Under the pieces are notes generated by a model. It was not told the DNA's origin and searched no databases. It was given only the letters and a program-made list of their open reading frames with translations. A DNA stretch of 64,000 nucleotides from Cytidiella melzeri (Eukaryota; Basidiomycota; Agaricomycetes; Polyporales; Irpicaceae): positions 1 through 64,000 of the forward strand of contig JABYQR010000060.1 in the NCBI GenBank assembly GCA_022592445.1, read 5' to 3'. The position numbers and the translations under genes were made by a program. Below, piece by piece: positions 57,428-64,000 of the stretch (the stretch's first letter is position 1; each line of letters begins with the position of its first letter).

Positions 57428-58545
57428 GGTGAGATAGTCGGGGACGAGCGTCGACTCGAGGAAGACCACTCGAATTGAGCGCGCCGGGCGGTGGCGCGGC
57501 CTCACGGCTTCTGACCGGGCCACTTCAGGGACTTTCGGAGGCCGGGCACCCTCCCCGGAGCAAAAAGGATCACGTTCTACCAAACATTCCGCGAAACTGC
57601 AGCGCACAAGAAAGGAATGCAAGTTCGCTCGGATTTTCCCCTGATAGAATGCTCTTTTATGCAAAAACCACCGGCTTTATGCATCCAGCTCACAGCGTAA
57701 AGTCCAAGGAATGAAGTAAAGTCCTGAAAAGTGCGTTCACGCACCCCGTTTGAACTGAATACTATCTTTGTTTCGGCTTCAAGCTGCAGCTTGCGGCTTC
57801 GGCGTTGCAAGAACAATGGAGCATACAAGCTGGCCACATGCCAATACAGCATATAACATCGGATCGAATATGTCAGACATAGGTACTATTCCCGACGACC
57901 AGCGTACTGCTTGCACTCACCAGAACATTCCCCTATAGCAGCAAATCAGAGGCCCTGGACCACTGCGATATTTGCGCTATTGATTAGGCCTTAGGAGCAC
58001 AGGTGGGCGCATTCTTGTGTGGTTTGAATGTCTACTCACTCCACGGCCAGGCCCTGAGGAGTCAGAAACCCTCGAAGTCATGACAACATTCGCTAAGCCT
58101 GGGGGTAACGCACAAACAGTTAGCGTGAGTACCAAACCGCATCCACAACCAACTGGTGGATTTTTGGCCTCACAAGCTGTGCTGGAATCCTCTCTAGGCA
58201 TACAAATTGTCCGCTGGGTCACCCAAGGACGCTTAGGGATGAGTCATAACATGAGGGATGAGGGTCTGGTGGCAAACCACCTCCAAGCTCGGGGCTTGGT
58301 CATGAAGGTCAGACTTGCTCATGACCATGACCAAAACGCAGCAGGCGCTCTGCACTCTGTCTGCCTGTTTAGGCAATCGACTAGCAGAGGTCACAGGCAT
58401 GATCTCCGGTGTTGATTATCACTCCCACTTTACCACCATTGCTTCTTCCTTCCTGTCCCCCAGTACTCACCTGAAGCTCGCCTTTGCTACAGCCATTGCT
58501 ATCAATAGCACAGACAGCACTTCTCCCGCTCAGAACAACTCTGCC
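57428..58545. other. Divergent intergenic region EAF7 / RasGEF
   Basis: About 1.1 kb, GC-rich near EAF7. It should hold both promoters; pyrimidine-rich CTTCTTCCTTCC lies about 100 bp before the RasGEF ATG. No further gene is supported. Confidence 0.45.
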
Positions 58546-61409
58546 ATGCCGCCTCTCCCCTCAGCGAAGGCGAACGTGACCATCAGTGGCCCTATGGCAC
58601 TTCTACCTAAACCTAGGAAGCCGCCTGGCAACGACTCCAAGTCGCAGAAAGCCATAGCAGAAGAGTATCGTGCACTGGCTTCCTCCCAGCCTCCTGGGGC
58701 TGATAGTCTTCACACGCAGAGTGTCTCAACGTCGTCTCGTCTAACACATCTCACGGACATCCAGCCCCTTCAGCCATCGCAGCAAATGGCGGCAGCTAAG
58801 CACAAAGCTGCACACCGCCACACACGGAGCCTCTCATCCGACAACCTTCTCCATTCCCACGTATCCTCTCAGCCGTCCAGGCCCATTCGCAGTCGTCCCA
58901 TCACCGATGAGCTCAGTCTTGACGTCGGCCCCGTATATCAGTCCTACATCCTCGCTGTTCATACGCTGAACAAGAGGTTCGTCGATGGAGTGAACCGGAC
59001 TTCCAAGATGTTCTCGAGCGCCTTGCGACACAAGAGGCAGGATCTTCTTGCTCTTCCCGAGGAGATTCGGTTGTCGCAAGAGGTTGCACAGGCATGGGGA
59101 CAGACCGAAATGTGGGAATCGCTGTTCCGTAGTCACTGTAGCAAAATTCGCGGTGGTTTGGATCCCCAGGAGCTTCAGACGTTGTTCACTACTGCACAAA
59201 CACTGTTGGAGTCTACCTGGCGGAGTGTAGGAACCCTGATTCACGTCTGCTCCGATCAGTGGACAAAGTATAGCGCATCCCCTGAAGACTACGCGTATGC
59301 TAACGGCGCCCCTACGCCTGACGATGAAGCGATTATCGAGGAAATTCGTAACTTGCTCGAAAACTCTGACCAAGGCGCAGCTGGCTCTTCACAGCAATCC
59401 TTCGTGCAGAGCCTTTTGTCTCGTGTACGAGGTTTTTCCTTGCAGCGAAAAAAGACCAAAAAGGAGCAACCGACCAAGGATGATGCTTCTTCGATCTCCT
59501 CCTTCGCATTGGTTGAGAACTTCTCCATGACACCTCCTAGTGGCTCTCGTCCATCTAAGCACAAGCGCTCCGCTTCCGACGCCATCATCGAATCCCTCGA
59601 CACGTCTGCAGATCCATATGTCATGCAGCTCAATCTCACCCTTAGGGCGTCCAAATTGTTGTTTTCCAGCGTTACCTCTGGCTTCAAGTTTTCGCCTCCA
59701 CGCCGTCCCGAGCGTCGTACGGACGTTGTGCGCGACGAAAAGGGTACCATGCTCCTCGCTACCGTTTCCGAGTTCGTTCGCATGCTTACAGACGAATACG
59801 AGACTGTGGATTTGGATAACCTGGCTCTTCTGGACGCATTCTTCCTCTTCTTCCGCGAATTTGTCACGCCGAAGGACCTCTTCCTCATTCTGCGCGCTCG
59901 CTTCGATGAGCAGCCTCCCCTCTGTCTTGAGATGATCCAGTTATCCAACTGGATACGTTATCAGACCATTGTCAAACTCCATGTCGTGCGCATGATTTCG
60001 ACCTGGCTCGACCGCTATTACCTCGCCGCCCCAGATTTCGCGATCCTCAAATCCATCAGTAGATTCGCTGACACTGTCGCAAGTGACCGAAATCTTCCGC
60101 AGCATGCAGCTATACTCCTTCAGACGCACTTGCGAACCTGTTTGAACGGGGAGAAAGGCCAACAACACAATGTCGTGCTTCAGCAAATCATCGACCTTGG
60201 TACATCCAACGCTCAAGAGTATAGGCCGACCAAATTTGAACCCTTCATACCCGTCCTCCAGCAAGCTTCAGAACGCTCACGCAGCCTAGCCGATATCCTC
60301 ATTTTCCACAACAAGGGCGGAGCCGAGGAACTCGCGCGAGGTCTAACAGTCATAGAATCGCAGATTTTTCATCGATGCACTCCGTTGGATCTCGTGGGGT
60401 ATGTCGAGGGACAGTCTCATCCCGTATTTGAGAAGATGCAACGCTGGTCCGCTGCCGTCAACCTCTTTGTTTCGCAATGCATCCTCGAAAGACGCGACAC
60501 CGAGGCTCGCGCCCAGGCGTTCGAGCTGTTCGTAGAAGTGGCCGTGGTACGTCTTTCTACAACCGAAGTTATGCCTCGCATCCGTTTTCTGACAAGCCCC
60601 ATAGCTATGCAAAACCATCCGGAACTACTCTTCGGCTTTATCATTGATGCTTGGTCTTCAGACCTCGCGCATTTCCCGGCTGAGAGAGATGATGAGTGTA
60701 AGTTGCACAACTTTGTGAAACCATGTGCGAGCTGGAATTCATATTGCCATCTCAACAGCTCGTATCTGAGCGGCATTTAGCTATGCTAGCAGGACTCGGA
60801 GGTTTCTTCAACTTCCGAGGCAGTGCGCAGTGGCAGAACTACCGTGATGACCTGCGCAGTCAACATAGCCCGGCTGTGCCGCTTCTAGGTGAGTAAGCAT
60901 TGTAGGCCAACACATATCTTTCCCTAAGCTATAGCTTTCAGTTGTTGTACAAGCAGACGTCATCAAGATCAAAGCCGCTCGCGAAGTTGTGCGAAACAAG
61001 TACATTCCAAAGAGCCACAATACGCCGACGGGCAAGCTCATAGATATTCACATGTATCGGAAGTTACGCAACGTCGTTCGAGGTGAGTCGGATGTTCACT
61101 GTTATGTCAGTTGTAGGTATTGATGCATAGTGCAGAGCTAGAGAGTTGTTACGCGCCGTACAAACTCCGAGTCCCTGACAACAGCTTCGTCACACGTTGG
61201 CTATATATGAGCATCCGGCCGTTCGAAGATAAGGACTATGAGACGTATGACCGGAAATACCACGAAGAGAGGTGAGTACATGGTCTGTGACACTTTCTGA
61301 CTGCCATTCTGACGGCGGGCACAGTAAGAAGATCGAGCCTCCTCCTCCTGCTATAGACAGGAGATCTTGGGTTCAGGACGAGCTGTGGGCACTGGGCTAC
61401 TGGGACTAA
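58546..61409 (+). CDS. Ras guanine-nucleotide exchange factor (RasGEF_N + CDC25 homology domain)
   Basis: Large first exon 58546-60546 starting MPPLPSAKAN, then 60605-60697, 60759-60888, 60942 to about 61081 and two more, ending LGYWD at 61407-61409. The N-terminus is Ser/Pro-rich and disordered, followed by a helical region (SYILAVHTLNKRFVDGVNR). RasGEF_N lies around residues 400-500 (SEFVRMLTDEYETVD, LLDAFFLFFREFVTP). The catalytic domain starts ELARGLTVIESQIFHRC, continues WSAAVNLFVSQCIL, CKTIRNYSSALSLMLGLQTS and RISRLREMMS, and reaches LAGLGGFFNFRGS. No SH3 domain is visible, unlike yeast Cdc25. It should load GTP onto a Ras GTPase. In-frame ATGs at 58315 and 58400 could give a longer N-terminus; 58546 has the clearest leader. 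Confidence 0.88.
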
Positions 61410-61669
61410 GCGGGGCTGTGCATTGTCGCATGCTGTTGGTTGATTCTGATAATTTCAGCTGACAACGGACTGAAGACTAATTCTATGCACACAATACGCC
61501 ATGTAACTTCTACCACAATCTGTATTATAGAATTCCTCTGAGCTCGAGATTTGATGAATGTAAATGCGAAAAATATTTAAGAACTTTTGTGGAGCAGGAT
61601 TGGAGCACACCTAGAGGAGGCAAAAATGCGAGTGAAGTAATGATTTAATTCGAGTAGCCAGGAGTACTA
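61410..61669. other. Intergenic, RasGEF 3' end to MITE
   Basis: AT-rich 3' region of the RasGEF gene. No gene. Confidence 0.5.
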
Positions 61670-62431
61670 CTGTACCTTTACGACCGTAGCGGGCATGGGT
61701 TGTGACCGTGACACCCCATGTTGTTAAAATTTAGCAACAAATTGCCGGTGGGACCTGTGACATGGGCCGAAATAACAACATGTCGGGCGCCTCGTGACCC
61801 ATTGAAGCGCTGAAGTAAAGACAGAGTTTCAAAACATGAATCCCCGGTTGTTACCACATAAGAAATATGTTTATATCACTTTGTATTCATCAACCGCACC
61901 TCAGAAAACCTTTCAATTCAAGGTTAAGGTTGAAACGATCAAAGTATAGTCAGCAACCAATGAGAGAGCACAAAGAACCCGATATGGAACTTTGTGGCGC
62001 CACCCTGAGTGTGGCCGTGGCCATGCTTTCGATTCTCCTTCCTCCATGGTATGCATGTTCAGTGAACATACATTAAAGTCTTCTACATAAGTACATGATA
62101 GAAGCATAGCTATTTTATTTGACGAAGCAAAACTCGCCGCCAGAATGAACAGCTGTGGTGAACTTTCCGTTACGGCGGGGCTTGAATCCCGACACTTGGG
62201 CTGAGAGGACTGAAAATACATGAGGGAGCTGTTGCTCACGGTCAATTGCTTCCCCTACCTGTCCTCACCAATGGTTTTACTCCCTTTGCGCCGCAGGCCC
62301 GACAAACCCAGTTGTAGAGAACTCGTAAATTTAACAACATGAGCCCTCCGTGACCCGTGACATTGACCAAAATAACAACAAAAGTCGATCTCACCGTGAC
62401 CGTGACCCCCGCTACGGTCGTAAAGGTACAG
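61670..62431. mobile_element. 762-bp MITE-like non-autonomous transposon, copy 2
   Basis: Same length and, by eye, identical to 53535-54296, in the same orientation and flanked by TA (61668-61669 and 62432-62433). The terminal repeat begins CTGTACCTTTACGACCGTAG. No coding capacity recognised. Confidence 0.9.
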
Positions 62432-62433
62432 TA

Positions 62434-63821
62434 TGCTGATAGTACGAATGACAAATTAGTTTCTGCAGAAAATACAAGTACATAGAGGAGAACGAGAAGA
62501 GCAGTCAGGTACAATCATATAGGAGTAAAAGCAATAAATCGTATGTGAAAAGTGAAGAGCGCAGGAGTATCAAACAACTCGAGGGTGAGACAGAAACAGG
62601 GAGAACGTAAGAAAAAACAGGTAACTAGAGATTTGGACGGAGATCGGAAGTAACAGAAAAGGAGTACATGTACGGTTGACATCAGGTACTGTACTCACCT
62701 TCCTCTCCTGGACTGTTGTGCTATACTAGCGCCTGGCGGGCGAGTACCCCGTGGAATCATCCTACTACACCTCGAGTTGGGAAAAACCTGTTCCGCGCGT
62801 GACAATGGCAGCCGTGAGACAGTGACGCCTCCATGTGTGGACAGCTGGAAATGGGCTATCGCACGGCTGCTTGCCAAACATGGTGAACACGTGCTGTTGC
62901 GCTTCAACAGCGGCAGTCAGGATATGTGGGCCTGTACTCCAGGTGTCAGGCAGACGGTGCCGTACTCTCGCTTTCAGTGTTAACCTCTGTTCAAATTTAG
63001 ATCACTTGCAGGAACTTTATACCTGGTAGCATTGCAGCAGCACCAGATGTATAAACATAGGCACCTCTGCATTGGCAAGGAGGTGAGCGCTGTGCTTGCA
63101 TTGTTCTTCGCGAGCTCTCTGACCATTTCCCATATTACGGAGGTCACGGTCATTGTATATGGCGCCCGAACGGTGCGCGTGGTAATTGTGACTTGACGTT
63201 TGAGCGTTCGAACGTTCAACGCTCAAGTCCCCAAGGAAAGACACGAACTGCACGAGGCCCCCGGAATGCTCACCAACAGCATATATTAGGCGCCGGACAT
63301 AAACAGACCCGCCGGAGGCCCGACGTACGATTTTTTTTGAGGACATAAAGGCCGAAATCCTCGGCGAGGACCGATTTTTGGCAAGGACATGGCGGCCGGA
63401 CGGGAGAAAGGTTCGAGCCGCCCAAGGACATAGATCAGGGTCGGCATCACTCGGAGCCGAATATCCTCATCTCCTCCATGTCACCTCGCAGCGGATCGTA
63501 CCAAGCTCGCGCGCCCTCCGTCGACATGCCCACGGAATCGAAGGGCTCTTGACGCCTCTATATAACTGAGGCCCTTTACTGTAAGTTCTCCCCCTCACCG
63601 TGCGCCCTTCTGCATACGCCGTATCATACTGATGTTTAACCTCGGTCTAATATCACCTCCCCCTGCATGCACGTCGCTATTCAGCACTGGCGACATGGTT
63701 TTATCAGTCTCAGTAGTTGTACTTGTTTACCGTATGTTGCTTATTCACCATTTCTCTCTAATTGCTCTAACGCCCTCTCAGTAGCATTCAATACATCTAT
63801 TTTCTCCTATTACTTGAATCC
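62434..63821. other. Gene-poor region, possibly including a retroelement LTR
   Basis: No gene supported to about 63180. From 63260 there are repeated GGACAT words (63295, 63342, 63385, 63424), then CCTCTATATAACTGAGGCCC near 63555, a TATA-like promoter, and CTGGCGACATGG near 63687, which resembles a primer-binding site after an LTR. Boundaries and a partner LTR are not visible. Confidence 0.35.
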
Positions 63822-64000
63822 ATGCCGCGATGCACTCACATTTTGACCACACGACGGGGTACACGACCGCTGCTCAGAGGCGGTGGCCCGACGCCTGAAG
63901 ATGGCGGTCTTTCGGAGAATACCATCAATGTGGACTCCGAGTCGGATGAAGAATGTTCTTCGCACATCACCGTCTCTCAACTGACAGACTGGATTGCTTG
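63822..64000 (+). CDS. Open frame running off the right edge (possible gag start)
   Basis: 59 codons from MPRCTHILTTRRGTR, open to the window end. It is Arg-rich then acidic (VDSESDEEC). If the preceding TATA box and primer-site-like word are real, this is the first ORF of another LTR retroelement. No motif confirms that. Confidence 0.35.
   Translation, partial: MPRCTHILTTRRGTRPLLRGGGPTPEDGGLSENTINVDSESDEECSSHITVSQLTDWIA

Noticed and set aside
63395..63430. GGTTCGAGCC word as a tRNA B box
   Set aside because: No A box, acceptor stem or anticodon arm could be drawn around it.

Overview
The window looks like nuclear DNA of a mushroom-forming or wood-decay basidiomycete (Agaricomycetes). Host genes are split by many short introns, mostly about 50-60 bp. 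The mobile elements are typical of that group: a Ty3/gypsy chromovirus, a DIRS-like tyrosine-recombinase retroelement, a Plavaka transposase, Tc1-like elements, small MITE-type elements and solo LTRs. No prokaryotic operon, CRISPR array or rRNA was seen, and no convincing tRNA gene.

Layout: (1) 0.75-8.4 kb is a Ty3/gypsy chromovirus with both LTRs and a 5-bp target duplication (GATTA). It carries an extra ORF before gag, and its gag and pol are frameshifted. (2) 9.2-10.0 kb is a small secreted Ser/Gly-rich protein gene. (3) 10.2-13.6 kb holds two almost identical Tc1-like DD34E transposons in divergent orientation with a 156-bp spacer, forming a giant palindrome. (4) 14.3-32.7 kb is a dense host-gene island: VPS45, a GSKIP-domain protein, an OGFr-domain protein, a coiled-coil basic protein, a hydrophobic secreted protein, the rRNA/tRNA cytidine acetyltransferase KRE33/NAT10, a JEN1-like monocarboxylate transporter, a proline-rich protein with an N-terminal Cys cluster, and ribosomal protein L17. 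(5) 33.5-54.3 kb is a transposon island. It holds a decayed DIRS-like element, a Plavaka transposase gene with a solo LTR in its acidic C-terminal tail, a large (GGT)n-rich inverted repeat, two further element-like genes, a second solo LTR containing an AAGCGC array, and a 762-bp MITE. (6) 54.6-61.4 kb is a second host island: a gene with a tandem array of homologous frame-neutral exons, an EAF7/MRGBP-type NuA4 subunit, and a RasGEF. (7) A second, identical MITE copy lies at 61.7-62.4 kb, followed by gene-poor DNA. An ORF at the right edge may start another retroelement.

The host genes serve separate housekeeping roles (endosomal fusion, RNA acetylation, translation, chromatin acetylation, Ras signalling, lactate/pyruvate uptake) and form no pathway together. 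They lie in tight divergent and convergent pairs; GSKIP and OGFr have stop codons only 19 bp apart. The most unusual structures are the tandem-exon gene, the palindromic Tc1 pair with bipartite terminal repeats, the possibly composite Plavaka region, and the gypsy ORF upstream of gag. All product calls come from reading translated sequence and motifs. No database search was run.
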